Assembly (NCBI GenBank): GCA_902802265.1
Contig: CADCLN010000022.1
Location: 18,509 to 82,508, forward strand
Direction: 5' to 3'
From: an uncultured Bacteroidales bacterium
GTDB lineage: Bacteria > Bacteroidota > Bacteroidia > Bacteroidales > Bacteroidaceae
Length of the DNA stretch: 64,000 nucleotides
Position numbers and translations under genes: made by a program. The notes under the pieces are model-generated. The model did not search any database. It saw nothing but the letters and a program-made list of their open reading frames with translations, and was not told where the DNA came from. Of the stretch, positions 52,727 to 61,821 are shown piece after piece. Numbering within the stretch: position 1 is the first letter of the stretch; the number at the start of each line of letters is the position of its first letter.

Positions 52727-55176
52727 AAAAATACCTCCGACAGCCCCTCGTTACCCTCCAGACCATCTGCACCTGGTATGCCAGTCAATACAGAGGCAAG
52801 TGGTATCAGCGACTGCTTACGCCGATAGCCACCCTCTTCGTACTCTTCTTCCTCTACCTCGGTGCGGTCGAGGCAAACTTCCTGTGGCTCTTTGGCAAAT
52901 CCCCCACGATGGCGGTCATACAGAATCCCGTCACCAACGAGGCTTCCTACCTCTATGCCGCCGACAACGACTCAGTGCCCATCGGCAAATTCTTCAACGA
53001 AAACCGTTCACCCGTAGAGTACAAAGACATCTCACCTTATATCATCTACGCCCTGCTCTCCACCGAAGACGAGCGATTCTACCAGCACCACGGCATAGAC
53101 TATGCAGCCCTCTTTGCAGCCCTCCGAGACATGACCGAGGGCAACGCACGCGGAGCCAGCACCATCACCCAGCAGCTGGTGAAAAACCTCTTCAAGATGC
53201 GGTCCCAGTACAGCACAGGACTTCTTGGCAAAATCCCCCTGCTGAAACTCCTTGTGATGAAATCCAAGGAATGGATTACAGCCATCAAGATTGAGAACCT
53301 CTACTCCAAGGAAGATATCCTCACACTCTACCTCAACACCGTCGATTTCGGCAGCAACGCCTACGGCATTCGCACCGCCGCCAAAACCTACTTCGGGGCG
53401 AACTGCGAACCCTCCAACCTCACCGCCGAACAAGCCGCCGTGCTGGTTGGACTGCTCAAAGCCACCACCACCTACAACCCAAAAGTCAACCCCGAGAAAA
53501 GTCTGCAGCGCCGCAACGTCGTACTCCGCAACATGCTGCAGCACCCCCAGTTTGCCAAGGGAGTAGAACCCCTGACCCAGCACACCCTCGATTCCCTCTG
53601 CCACATACCCATCGACCTGACCCGCTTCAAGGTGGAGACCGCCTACGAAGGCAAGGCACTCTACTTCCGCGAATACGTCCGCCAATACCTCGCCGCCTGG
53701 TGCAGGGCGAAAGGCTACGACCTCTACAGCGACGGACTTCGCATCTACACCACCCTCGACCTGCGCCTGCAGGCATACGCCGAATGGGCGGTGCAGAAGC
53801 AGATGAAGTCCCTGCAAAAGAAATTCGAGGCCCATTGGCGTGGCATGGTGCCCTGGCGCGATGAACGCCATCAGGAAGTGAAAAACTTTATTGAAGACAT
53901 AGCCCGTCGCACCGACCGCTACAAGCAGCTCTCCGCCCAATACCATGGCGACACCGACTCCATCAGCTACTACATGAACCAGCCCCATAAAGTGCGGCTC
54001 TTTGCTTACGGCAAGGGAGACAGTCGCAACGGCTACATCGAAAAAGAAATCAGCACCCTCGACTCCATCCGCTACATGGTCAGCTTCCTCCATTGCGGCT
54101 TCGTCGTCATGGAGCCCCAGACCAGCATGGTCAAAGCATGGGTGGGCGACATCGACTTCAACCACTGGAAGTACGACAAAGTCACCGCCATGCGCCAACC
54201 AGGTTCCACCTTCAAACTCTTCGTCTATGCCTCCGCCTTCGAGCACAACGACTCCATCACCCCCGAATATCGCATCCCCGACAGCTACGTCAGCATCCCC
54301 GTGCCCGATGCCCATACCGGCAAGACAAAGATGTGGACACCCCACAACGCCAACGGCTACTGCACCCACATCAACATGCCGCTGCGCACAGCCTTTGCCC
54401 AGTCCGTCAACACCGTTGCCGTGAAACTCGGCCAGCTCACAGGCGTGGACAACATCGTCGATATAGCCCACCGAATGGGTGTGCACAGCCGTCTCGACCC
54501 CGTTCCCTCCCTTGCCCTTGGCTCCAGCGATGTCAGTCTGCTGGAACTCTGCGATGCCTACGCCACGGTGATGAACGACGGTGTGCAGTGCGACCCCATC
54601 GTCGTGACCCGCATCACCGACCGCGACGGCACAGAAATCTACAACTACAAGCGCGATGTCCCGCAGCCGCGGCAAGCCATCCGATACAAGACCGCCTACT
54701 ACATGCAGCGGCTCCTGTGGGGAGGGATGCGCGAACACGGTGGAACTACCCAGGCGCTGTGGCAATACGTGCGCCCCGTGGTCAGCGACACTGAATTTGG
54801 CGGCAAGACCGGCACCTCCAACAACCACTCCGATGCCTGGTTCGTCGGAGCCACGCCCCACCTCGTCGGCGCAGCATGGGTAGGCGGAGAATACCGTTGC
54901 ATCCACTTTCGCACAGGCCAGTTAGGTCAGGGCAGTCGCACCGCCCTGCCCATCTTCGGCTACTTTGCGGGCAAAGCCTTACAAGACCCCCACTTCATGC
55001 GCTATCGTGGCAAATTCCCCGAAGCCAAAGAGGAAATACCCAAAGTCAACTACTACGGTCCCGTCTATGACCCGAAGCCCGACACCACCCATCGTGACAC
55101 CGTCATCGGCGAAGCCGAATTGGGAAATGCTCACACCGAGGAAACGGCCACACCCGAAACCGCCGAAGAAGAATAA
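52723..55176 (+). CDS. Class A penicillin-binding protein (transglycosylase/transpeptidase)
   Basis: The 817-residue protein builds peptidoglycan. It has one membrane helix (about 34-52), a glycosyltransferase-51 domain with EDERFYQHHGID (E115) and RGASTITQQLVKNL, and a transpeptidase domain with the catalytic S495 in STFK (495-498), SVN and KTGT (695-698). The end is a Glu/Thr-rich tail. It is PBP1A-like by arrangement and is the last gene of the lpx operon. A perfect hairpin terminator follows. Confidence 0.95.
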   Translation: MKKYLRQPLVTLQTICTWYASQYRGKWYQRLLTPIATLFVLFFLYLGAVEANFLWLFGKSPTMAVIQNPVTNEASYLYAADNDSVPIGKFFNENRSPVEYKDISPYIIYALLSTEDERFYQHHGIDYAALFAALRDMTEGNARGASTITQQLVKNLFKMRSQYSTGLLGKIPLLKLLVMKSKEWITAIKIENLYSKEDILTLYLNTVDFGSNAYGIRTAAKTYFGANCEPSNLTAEQAAVLVGLLKATTTYNPKVNPEKSLQRRNVVLRNMLQHPQFAKGVEPLTQHTLDSLCHIPIDLTRFKVETAYEGKALYFREYVRQYLAAWCRAKGYDLYSDGLRIYTTLDLRLQAYAEWAVQKQMKSLQKKFEAHWRGMVPWRDERHQEVKNFIEDIARRTDRYKQLSAQYHGDTDSISYYMNQPHKVRLFAYGKGDSRNGYIEKEISTLDSIRYMVSFLHCGFVVMEPQTSMVKAWVGDIDFNHWKYDKVTAMRQPGSTFKLFVYASAFEHNDSITPEYRIPDSYVSIPVPDAHTGKTKMWTPHNANGYCTHINMPLRTAFAQSVNTVAVKLGQLTGVDNIVDIAHRMGVHSRLDPVPSLALGSSDVSLLELCDAYATVMNDGVQCDPIVVTRITDRDGTEIYNYKRDVPQPRQAIRYKTAYYMQRLLWGGMREHGGTTQALWQYVRPVVSDTEFGGKTGTSNNHSDAWFVGATPHLVGAAWVGGEYRCIHFRTGQLGQGSRTALPIFGYFAGKALQDPHFMRYRGKFPEAKEEIPKVNYYGPVYDPKPDTTHRDTVIGEAELGNAHTEETATPETAEEE

Positions 55177-55298
55177 CCGAAATGGCACAGCCCCATGTAC
55201 CCTACATTCAATATTCAATTTAACAACAGTTGAGTTTTGAAAGTTCAACAGCCGTATTTCGATTTTTCAACAGTTTAGTATAGATAAAAGATGTAAAC

Positions 55299-55336
55299 AA
55301 AAGTGCAGTGCTGCAGAAACGCAGCACTGCACTTTT
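55299..55336. terminator. Bidirectional terminator between convergent genes
   Basis: A 16-bp perfect inverted repeat (AAAAGTGCAGTGCTGC at 55299-55314 and its complement at 55321-55336), with a 6-nt loop and flanking A/T. It serves the PBP gene and the receptor gene at 55373. Confidence 0.93.
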
Positions 55337-55372
55337 ATTTGCATCTGTGAAGGTGATTTTTTGTTTTTGTTC

Positions 55373-58129
55373 TCATTTTGTTTTTGTGTCCTTTGCGTCC
55401 AGGCGGTAAGTGAAGCCGATGCCGATGTAGTGGTGGCGGAATGCTCGCCATGAGGTGGTTTGCTGGTAGGCTGACTGTTCGCTCCTGCGGCCATCTTCGT
55501 TGTTTAGGATGTCCCTCGCCTCCAGCATGAGGCGGGCTTTGCTTTTCATGATTTCCCAACCGATGGCGGCGTTCCAGAGCAGATGACTGCGGTTCATGCT
55601 GCCGACGCTGTATCCTCGGCTGATGCGATGGGTGAGGTCGGTCAGGATGATGAGGGGACCGAATGTGACTTCTCCCCGCAGACCGATGTGGTTGTTCCAA
55701 TGGGTCGTGTTTTGCTCGGGGGATGCAGTGTAACGCAGGCGGTCGGCGTTGATTTCGGCAAAGACGGAGGTTTTAAGCCAGCCGAAGTCGAGCGAGAGGG
55801 TGAGGTTTTCCGTGGGATTCAGACTGCTTTGGCGGTTCTCCATGCGCTCGGTTTGGGTGGGCAGGAGAGTAAGGAATCCGTAGTGGTGACGGGCATTCAT
55901 GTGGAAATCGCTTTGCAGACGGAGATAATCGCCGAGACCTTGGTCGAGGTTCAGGCTGAAATGCCACGACTGACTGCCTCTGACGTTTTCGGGTCGGCTG
56001 ACATAGACGGCCGTCGCGGGGTTGTAGCTGAGGGCTGTTGTGGTCTCTCGGTCGCTCAGGTTGCAGCCGAGGCGAAAGCTGAGCGAGGTCTGACTGTGGG
56101 CAAGCACGATGTTGCAGGTGAGGTTTGCGTCGTGGGTGTGGGTGTTCTGCAGGTTGGGATTGCCCTCGGTGATGAAGAGCGGGTCGGTGAGGTCGCGATA
56201 GCCGATGGTCTTGAGGATGTCGGGTTGTTGTGTCTGGAAGCTGTAGTTCAGCTCGAAGCCGGCAGTGGTTGTGAGTTTCCATGTGGCACGCAGCGAGGGG
56301 TAGATGTAGAAGCCGGTGCGCACGGTGGCGGTGTCGAGCACGCCGCGCCTGTAGTCTTGGCTCTCGCGCTGCCAGCGGGCTGATACTTTTGGCATGAGCT
56401 GCAGGGGCGTGAGGTTGATGGTCTGTGAGATGTTCAGATTGTGCTCATGACGTGTGTATAGGTCATGGTAGCTGTTGGCTGCGTCGGTGGTGCCGTTTGT
56501 CTGGAAGTCGCGGTCGCCCAGGTTGCGGTTGTAGGTCAGCGAATACTGCGCCTGTACCATCCAAGTTTTTGTGAGCCAGCGGGCGTGGTGAATCTCGGCG
56601 AAGGTGGAGAACTGTCTGGTGGGCGAGGTGTAGGTCTGGGTGAGCTGCGACGAGGTGTAGGTCTGGCTATGCGCGGTGATGGTGCGGTTGGTCTGGCCGT
56701 CGCTTTTCCCCTTTTGGACATTCAGATGGACGTTGGCACCGAGGGAGCCGTCCTTAATGTAGTGTTCCCAGCCCATTCTGGCGTTCAGCTTCGTTACGTG
56801 GCTGTTGGAGTTGGAGGTGTTTAGTTGTGAGAGCGTTGGCGAATAGTCTGAGTCTAATGCTATCCCCGATGTGCCGTCGTCTGTCCGTAGCCTTTCCTCT
56901 TGCTCTATCGTCTGACGGCTGTGCGAGCGGCCCGCATTATATTCTGCGACCGCGCTCAGCATGAAGGTGTTGAGCGAATCGCGCACCCACTTCAAGTCGG
57001 CAATGAGTCGCGGTTCCAGTTTGTGACCCTGCTGGTAGTTCTCCGAGGTGGAACGTGTAGCAGCTGTGTTAGGGAGGTAGTTCTCTGTCATTTGTCCGCT
57101 GCTGCTCCAGTCGTCATCGTGGGCCAAGCCGCCCGTGAAACTGTAGAAGCTCTTCAGTTCGTGTGCCCCCTCCCTGTGCTGCCAGTTGTGCTGATAGCCT
57201 GCTGATGCGCCTTGCTCCTCACCAAAACCATTGCTCATGTCGGCAGAACTTCCGTTCATGTTTCGGCGCCAATGCTTGTCGATGTTGTTTACATTTGCGA
57301 AGACCATCAGGGGGTCGGTTTTTGATAGACGGTTCATCCTCAGTTCCCCTTCATAGTATTTCGGTGACTGGTAATATGCCTTCACGTCGCCGTACCAGCG
57401 GTCAAGGAAACCAGGCTTGACGGTCAGGTCGAGCACCATGTCTTGCGTACCGTCATCCTTACCCGTTCTTTCGCTGAACTCCGATTGTTTGTTATAGGCT
57501 TTGATGTTCTGTACAGCCTCGACGGGTAGCTGTTTGATTAAGTCGTCGCCACCGAAAAGACGCTCACCGTCCATCGTGATGCGGATGGGCTTGCCGTTCC
57601 ACGATAAGTTGCCCTTATTGTCAATCTGCACACCAGGCAATTGCTTGATCAGTTCGTCGAGCCTTGTGCCCTCCTGCAAATGGAAGGCTTCGGGATGGAA
57701 GATGATGGTGTCTCCCTTGACGCTGAAACGGCGTGTGCGGGCTGTCACCTCAACCATTTTCAGCATTTGTGGCGACATCTTCAGCTCTATTGTTCCGATG
57801 TCGAGCGTGTCCTTGCTGCTGTCGCTGAAAGCCAGCACGGGTTTCGACTTGGTGTAGTAGCCCAACATGGAAACCTCGATGCTGCCTCGTCCGCCCGCTA
57901 AAAAAGTGAACACTCCCAGCGAGTCGGTCATGGTAGTCGTGATGGAGTAGCTGTTGTCACCGAACCGCTGTATGTATTTCACCGTCGCTTCGGGTATCAG
58001 TTCCCTCGTTTCGGCATCTACTACACGTCCCTTGACGATGTCGGCCAAAACCGCCGTATTGTGCCCAACGATAAGGCATAGCAAGGGCAGGATGCGGTGG
58101 TTTCCGCATCGAAAGAAGTTCTTTTTCAT
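55373..58129 (-). CDS. TonB-dependent-receptor-like outer-membrane beta-barrel protein
   Basis: The 918-residue protein has a signal peptide (about 1-29), a carboxypeptidase-regulatory-like domain (about 32-120, VKGRVVDAETRELIPEATVK), the plug-like segment GDTIIFHPEAFHLQEGTRLD and GERLFGGDD, and a barrel rich in Asn, Thr, Ser and aromatic strands that ends IGIGFTYRLDAKDTKTK. It is a paralogue of the receptors at 30243 and 38969 but lacks STN. It lies 13 bp after the membrane-bound regulator gene and is probably co-transcribed with and controlled by it. The ligand is unknown. Confidence 0.85.
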   Translation of the reverse strand: MKKNFFRCGNHRILPLLCLIVGHNTAVLADIVKGRVVDAETRELIPEATVKYIQRFGDNSYSITTTMTDSLGVFTFLAGGRGSIEVSMLGYYTKSKPVLAFSDSSKDTLDIGTIELKMSPQMLKMVEVTARTRRFSVKGDTIIFHPEAFHLQEGTRLDELIKQLPGVQIDNKGNLSWNGKPIRITMDGERLFGGDDLIKQLPVEAVQNIKAYNKQSEFSERTGKDDGTQDMVLDLTVKPGFLDRWYGDVKAYYQSPKYYEGELRMNRLSKTDPLMVFANVNNIDKHWRRNMNGSSADMSNGFGEEQGASAGYQHNWQHREGAHELKSFYSFTGGLAHDDDWSSSGQMTENYLPNTAATRSTSENYQQGHKLEPRLIADLKWVRDSLNTFMLSAVAEYNAGRSHSRQTIEQEERLRTDDGTSGIALDSDYSPTLSQLNTSNSNSHVTKLNARMGWEHYIKDGSLGANVHLNVQKGKSDGQTNRTITAHSQTYTSSQLTQTYTSPTRQFSTFAEIHHARWLTKTWMVQAQYSLTYNRNLGDRDFQTNGTTDAANSYHDLYTRHEHNLNISQTINLTPLQLMPKVSARWQRESQDYRRGVLDTATVRTGFYIYPSLRATWKLTTTAGFELNYSFQTQQPDILKTIGYRDLTDPLFITEGNPNLQNTHTHDANLTCNIVLAHSQTSLSFRLGCNLSDRETTTALSYNPATAVYVSRPENVRGSQSWHFSLNLDQGLGDYLRLQSDFHMNARHHYGFLTLLPTQTERMENRQSSLNPTENLTLSLDFGWLKTSVFAEINADRLRYTASPEQNTTHWNNHIGLRGEVTFGPLIILTDLTHRISRGYSVGSMNRSHLLWNAAIGWEIMKSKARLMLEARDILNNEDGRRSEQSAYQQTTSWRAFRHHYIGIGFTYRLDAKDTKTK

Positions 58130-58142
58130 GAAAGTTTATGGA

Positions 58143-59750
58143 TTAGAAATTTGCGATAATCTGGTCAAACGTCACATTTGGGTCGTTCACCCCGAAGCCC
58201 TCTTTCTTCAGTTTTTGCTTGCGATGTTGCACGGCAGAGACAGAGATGACGTAGATGGCAGAAAGAGCGGTGTTGGAGAGTTGCAGTCGGGCGAGCATGC
58301 ACAGCCGGATGTCTTCTTCGCTGAACTGCGGGTGCTCGGCTCGCAGACGGCTCACGAAATTGTTGTCGGCGGTGTTTAAGGTCATTTCGATTTCTCGCCA
58401 GTTACGGGCATTGATGATGGTACGCTTGCCTGCCGCAGGTTCCAGCATGTCGAGAATTTCGCTTTTGTCCATGATATGTCCGCGCAGCATGGCAATCATT
58501 GAATCTTTCTGCCGCAGACGTTCTGCCAGCTGATCCGCCTCACGCTGATGGGCAGCTTGTTCTGCTTTGTGCCGACGCCGCACATGGCCAGCCCAGTTCC
58601 AAAAGACGAGCAGCAGTACGAGCACGGCCAGCAGGAGGATGATGATGCCGCCCATCATCAGTCGCCGTTGCAGCATGGCAGACTTCAGCACATAGCCCGC
58701 TGCCAGAGAGGTGTCACGGTTGGTGGAAAACTCTTGTTCTGCCCGCTCCCTTTCACTTTCATACGATGGGCGACGATGTTTCGTTCCGTCTTCTTTGTGC
58801 TCCTGCAGAGCATCTTCATACATGCCGATAGGTACGTTGACTTCCCCGTAAATAAGATGTTTGTAGGCACGCAGGCACATGGTATGTGCAAAGTCGGGGT
58901 GAGGTAGTGCCCAAAGGGAATCCAGACCTTGATAGATGGAATCGTTGACGATGGGCGACGATGGCTCTTTGCAATGCTTTGCTGCAATAGCAATAATGCG
59001 TTCCAGTGTGCCGAAATGGTGCAGGTCGAATGGGGAGGAATAGACAACGTGGAAACCATAGTCGTTGAGTATTGTCAGCAGCCAGCGTGGCTGGTCGGGC
59101 GACTGGCGATAATGATCCAGTGCATGGCGGATGTTCAGTTCGAACTGTCCTGATTCGGTATGTGATAAATGGTTGGCAAATCTGTCGTAGGCTCGATAGG
59201 CCAATGCGTGGTCTTCGGCGGTCTCAGCGCAATGGATGGCCAGATGGAAGAAACGATAGGTCTGCATGGACTGAATCTTTTCGCCGTGATGGCGACTGAG
59301 CACGAAACTAATGCGTCCGAAACGCCGCAGGGCTTCCTTGTCGTCACTTGTTCCGCCGAGACTCGCTTGTTCATAATAATGAAACACGCGCATGAGTGTG
59401 CTGTCATCGGAATTTGTCGGGTCGTCTGTTTGCTGACAGTCCATCTCTCGCTTGAAGTTCCATGTTTCTGCATCCGACCAGACACAGGATGCTGTGTCGG
59501 TATGGGTCAGGTACCATCGTTCTTCATGTACTAATGATTGGATGAGGTCGTAGAGCATCCGTGAGCTTTCTGTCAGCCGTGCCGTATCGACCTGTGCCAA
59601 TAAACGTGCGGCACTGTCTGCATCTGTGAATACAATGTTTTCTGCTGTCTGGAGCAAACGCCGCTGTGTGGTGGTATGGCATTGCCACCCAAGCAGACTT
59701 GTCGTGAGTAGCATCGCCATCGTGGATAATAAGCAAAGTGTCTTTTTCAT
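58143..59750 (-). CDS. Membrane-bound regulator-like protein (TPR-like periplasmic part, C-terminal HTH-like domain)
   Basis: The frame runs to 59822, but the signal peptide starts at 59750 (MKKTLCLLSTMAMLLTTSLL) and the -7 element at 59792-59799 would place transcription start inside the longer version. The protein is 535 residues. About residues 30-340 are helical, TPR-like and predicted periplasmic. A membrane helix follows at about 366-387 (IIILLLAVLVLLLVFWNW), then a coiled coil (about 390-440) and a C-terminal domain (about 480-535) with helix-turn-helix-like SEEDIRLCMLARLQLSNTA and ISVSAVQHRKQKLKKEG. It resembles Bacteroidetes one-component membrane regulators that control an adjacent outer-membrane gene. 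The HTH reading is by eye. Confidence 0.72.
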   Translation of the reverse strand: MKKTLCLLSTMAMLLTTSLLGWQCHTTTQRRLLQTAENIVFTDADSAARLLAQVDTARLTESSRMLYDLIQSLVHEERWYLTHTDTASCVWSDAETWNFKREMDCQQTDDPTNSDDSTLMRVFHYYEQASLGGTSDDKEALRRFGRISFVLSRHHGEKIQSMQTYRFFHLAIHCAETAEDHALAYRAYDRFANHLSHTESGQFELNIRHALDHYRQSPDQPRWLLTILNDYGFHVVYSSPFDLHHFGTLERIIAIAAKHCKEPSSPIVNDSIYQGLDSLWALPHPDFAHTMCLRAYKHLIYGEVNVPIGMYEDALQEHKEDGTKHRRPSYESERERAEQEFSTNRDTSLAAGYVLKSAMLQRRLMMGGIIILLLAVLVLLLVFWNWAGHVRRRHKAEQAAHQREADQLAERLRQKDSMIAMLRGHIMDKSEILDMLEPAAGKRTIINARNWREIEMTLNTADNNFVSRLRAEHPQFSEEDIRLCMLARLQLSNTALSAIYVISVSAVQHRKQKLKKEGFGVNDPNVTFDQIIANF

Positions 59751-59791
59751 GTCTTCTTGCATTGTTACGTTCTTATGCAGGTTTTCGACGG

Positions 59792-59823
59792 CAAAGGTAC
59801 GGCGATTCTGTGTTTCCCACAAG
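59792..59823 (-). promoter_or_regulatory. Promoter for the membrane regulator gene
   Basis: On the minus strand TACCTTTG (59792-59799) is an exact -7 match, with CTTG at 59820-59823 and 20 bp between. The -33 has one mismatch. The leader is about 35 nt to ATG 59750. Confidence 0.55.
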
Positions 59824-59824
59824 A

Positions 59825-59920
59825 AAAAAGGGTGGAATTGTTTCTTTCCATCCTTTTGTGCTCATTATTAGTTGGTTCCGTCTTTGTTTTCCACCCTTTT
59901 TCCATCGTGGAAGGTGGAAA
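59825..59920. repeat. Nested inverted repeats downstream of the hydrolase gene
   Basis: AAAAAGGGTGGAA at 59825-59837 is complementary to 59889-59901 (13 bp perfect). A shorter hairpin (CCCTTTTTCCA at 59895-59905 with TGGAAAAGGG further on) competes with it. On the minus strand the shorter one is a possible terminator after the hydrolase gene; the larger one spans the approach to the regulator promoter. Confidence 0.6.
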
Positions 59921-59935
59921 AGGGCTGTGTCCCCC

Positions 59936-60904
59936 TTACTTTTTCTTATAGAAATATGATTTGACGAAGGCATCTACCTGATGGGTGTAGTCGGCTTTGT
60001 GGTCGTGGTAGGAATAGGCGTGGCGTGAACCCTGTGCTTTCCAGATGGCTTTGTTGCGCGGCTTGGACCGGTAGAGCTGGTGCACCATTTCAGTGGGCAC
60101 GTAGTGGTCTTCCGTGCCGTGGATGAAGAGCATGGGCTTCACCGCGTGTTTGACTTGCTCTAGGGCAGAGGCTTGGCGAAAGTCCCAGCCGTATTTCTGA
60201 CGGCATATCAGGTTGGCTATGTGCATGAAGGGGAAGGCGGGCAGGTGGTAGTTGCGACGGGCTACGTAAGCAAATTCGTCCCACACGGAGGTGTAGCCGC
60301 AGTCTTCCACGAAGCACTTCACGCAGTCGGGTGTCTCGTCGCCTGCCAGCATCATGGCGGTGGCAGCTCCCATGGATATGCCGTGGATGCAGATGCGGGC
60401 AGGCGTGGCGGTGGGGCTGTACGCCTTTTCTATGGTCTTTATCCACAGCTGTATGTCGTGGCGGTCGTTCCAGCCCATCTGTATGTGGGTGCCGCCGCTG
60501 GCGCCATGGGTGCGGAGTTCGGGCAGCAGCACATTGAAGCCCAGGTCGTGCTGGTACATGTAGGCAATGTGTAGCATGTGGAAGGCACAGCCTCGGTGGC
60601 CGTGGATGACAATGGCTGTGTTGGGTGTGGGATGGGGGGCTGGAATGTAGTAGGCGTGGAGCGAAACGCTGTCGGGCGAAAGGATGGTGGTGTCGCGCAG
60701 CAGGGTGTTTCGCTGCAGTTTGCGCATCCAGGGCTTCAGGTAGGGATATTCGCTGTACATGTAGCTGAGCGTCTGCTTCTCGTCGGCGTGGGAGGGGTGC
60801 AGCCCTGCATAGACGATGTAGTAGCTGACAGCTCCGACGAAGAGCATGGTGAGCGCGATCAGGGTGAATATCACGTACCAGAGAAGTTTAGTGGTCCATT
60901 TCAG
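59936..60904 (-). CDS. Membrane-anchored alpha/beta hydrolase
   Basis: The catalytic part has the nucleophile elbow GISMGAAT, an oxyanion-type HGHRG and a late FIHGTEDHYVP for the acid. A membrane helix sits near the N-terminus (VIFTLIALTMLFVGAVSYYI). The open frame extends to 61108, but the first 68 residues are a basic shadow of the overlapping aroE. There is no ATG between the aroE stop and the helix. The best candidates are CTG at 60904, overlapping the aroE TGA as CTGA (about 322 residues), or GTG at 60874 (about 312 residues). It is probably an esterase or acyl-protein hydrolase facing the periplasm; the substrate is unknown. Confidence 0.78.
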   Translation of the reverse strand: MKWTTKLLWYVIFTLIALTMLFVGAVSYYIVYAGLHPSHADEKQTLSYMYSEYPYLKPWMRKLQRNTLLRDTTILSPDSVSLHAYYIPAPHPTPNTAIVIHGHRGCAFHMLHIAYMYQHDLGFNVLLPELRTHGASGGTHIQMGWNDRHDIQLWIKTIEKAYSPTATPARICIHGISMGAATAMMLAGDETPDCVKCFVEDCGYTSVWDEFAYVARRNYHLPAFPFMHIANLICRQKYGWDFRQASALEQVKHAVKPMLFIHGTEDHYVPTEMVHQLYRSKPRNKAIWKAQGSRHAYSYHDHKADYTHQVDAFVKSYFYKKK

Positions 60905-61641
60905 GGTTCGGTCCAGAACGCCCAGCTTGCCTTGGCTTGCAGCACCAGCATTTCGAGACCGTTTTTGACCACGGCCCCCTTTGCTGCTCCGCGTTGCATG
61001 AAGCGGGTTGTTTCGGGATTGTACACGAGATCGTACAGCAGGTTTCTCGGTGTCATTGCCTCGTAGGGCAGATTGGGACTTTCGTCCACTTGTGGATACA
61101 TTCCGCATGGTGTGCAGTTGATGATGACGGGGTAGTCGTTGATGAGGGATGGGGTGAGGGCAGTGTAGGTGAGGACGGACGGGGCGGGGCGGCGGCTCAC
61201 AAACAGGATTTCTTCCATGCCCAGCTTCTCCTTCAGTCCGTAGTAGATGGCTTTCGATGCACCGCCTGTGCCGAGGATGAGTGCACGCTTGTGGTGGGGC
61301 TGCAGCAGGGGACGGATGCTCTGGGTGAAGCCGATGACGTCGGAGTTGTAGCCGATGAGCTGTCCCTCGGCGGTGACTTTCACTACGTTCACGGCTCCGA
61401 TGGCGGCGGCTTCGGGACTGAGCTGGTGGAGGAAGGGGATGATTTGCTGCTTGTAAGGGATGGTGACGTTGTGCCCGCGCAGGTTGGGATGGGCACGGAG
61501 CAGTTCGCGGTAGCCATCCAGCGAGGGGAGTTCGAAGTTGATGTACTCGGCATCGATGCCTTCACGGGCAAATTTTTCGGTGAAGTATTTATGCGAAAAG
61601 CTGTGTCCGAGGGGATATCCGAGCAGGCCGTAGGTGTTCAT
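60901..61641 (-). CDS. aroE: Shikimate dehydrogenase
   Basis: The 246-residue enzyme reduces 3-dehydroshikimate to shikimate with NADPH in aromatic amino acid synthesis. The N-terminal substrate site shows YGLLGYPLGHSFSHKYFTEKF and NVTIPYKQQII with its catalytic Lys. The NADP site is LGTGGASKAIYYGLKEKL, and NCTPCGMYPQVDESPNLPYE and the final GLEMLVLQAKASWAFW are typical. It is slightly shorter than E. coli AroE (272). It lies downstream of the methyltransferase gene with a 180-bp gap holding a repeat element. Confidence 0.93.
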   Translation of the reverse strand: MNTYGLLGYPLGHSFSHKYFTEKFAREGIDAEYINFELPSLDGYRELLRAHPNLRGHNVTIPYKQQIIPFLHQLSPEAAAIGAVNVVKVTAEGQLIGYNSDVIGFTQSIRPLLQPHHKRALILGTGGASKAIYYGLKEKLGMEEILFVSRRPAPSVLTYTALTPSLINDYPVIINCTPCGMYPQVDESPNLPYEAMTPRNLLYDLVYNPETTRFMQRGAAKGAVVKNGLEMLVLQAKASWAFWTEP

Positions 61642-61757
61642 TTTTGCAGGGTGTGTGTGGTTAGGTTACGCTTGGGGCGGCTTTATAAAAACAAAAGAAA
61701 ATAAAGAAAAACAAGAACCTTTAGCTCGGCGTAGCCAATTTTTATCGATGCTCTGCA

Positions 61758-61810
61758 TCGACTTTCCTTGATTCCTTAATTCCTTAGAAAAAATATTATT
61801 CCTTAGAGAA
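61758..61810. repeat. Intergenic repeat (copy B of 18915-18970)
   Basis: Starts TCGACTTTCCTTGATTCC and ends in CCTTAGAGAA, closely matching 18915-18970, and like that copy it begins a few bases beyond the stop of a minus-strand gene. The bases just before (61715-61727, GAACCTTTAGCTC) also recur at 63788-63800. Confidence 0.75.
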
Positions 61811-61821
61811 AAAACGCTTTG

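Noticed and set aside
53032-54906. A 624-codon open frame opposite the PBP gene
   Set aside because: Gly/Val/His-rich shadow; the plus frame has all PBP motifs.
60905-61108. Long N-terminal extension of the alpha/beta hydrolase inside aroE
   Set aside because: The residues are basic and low complexity and lie in the shadow of well-conserved aroE codons.
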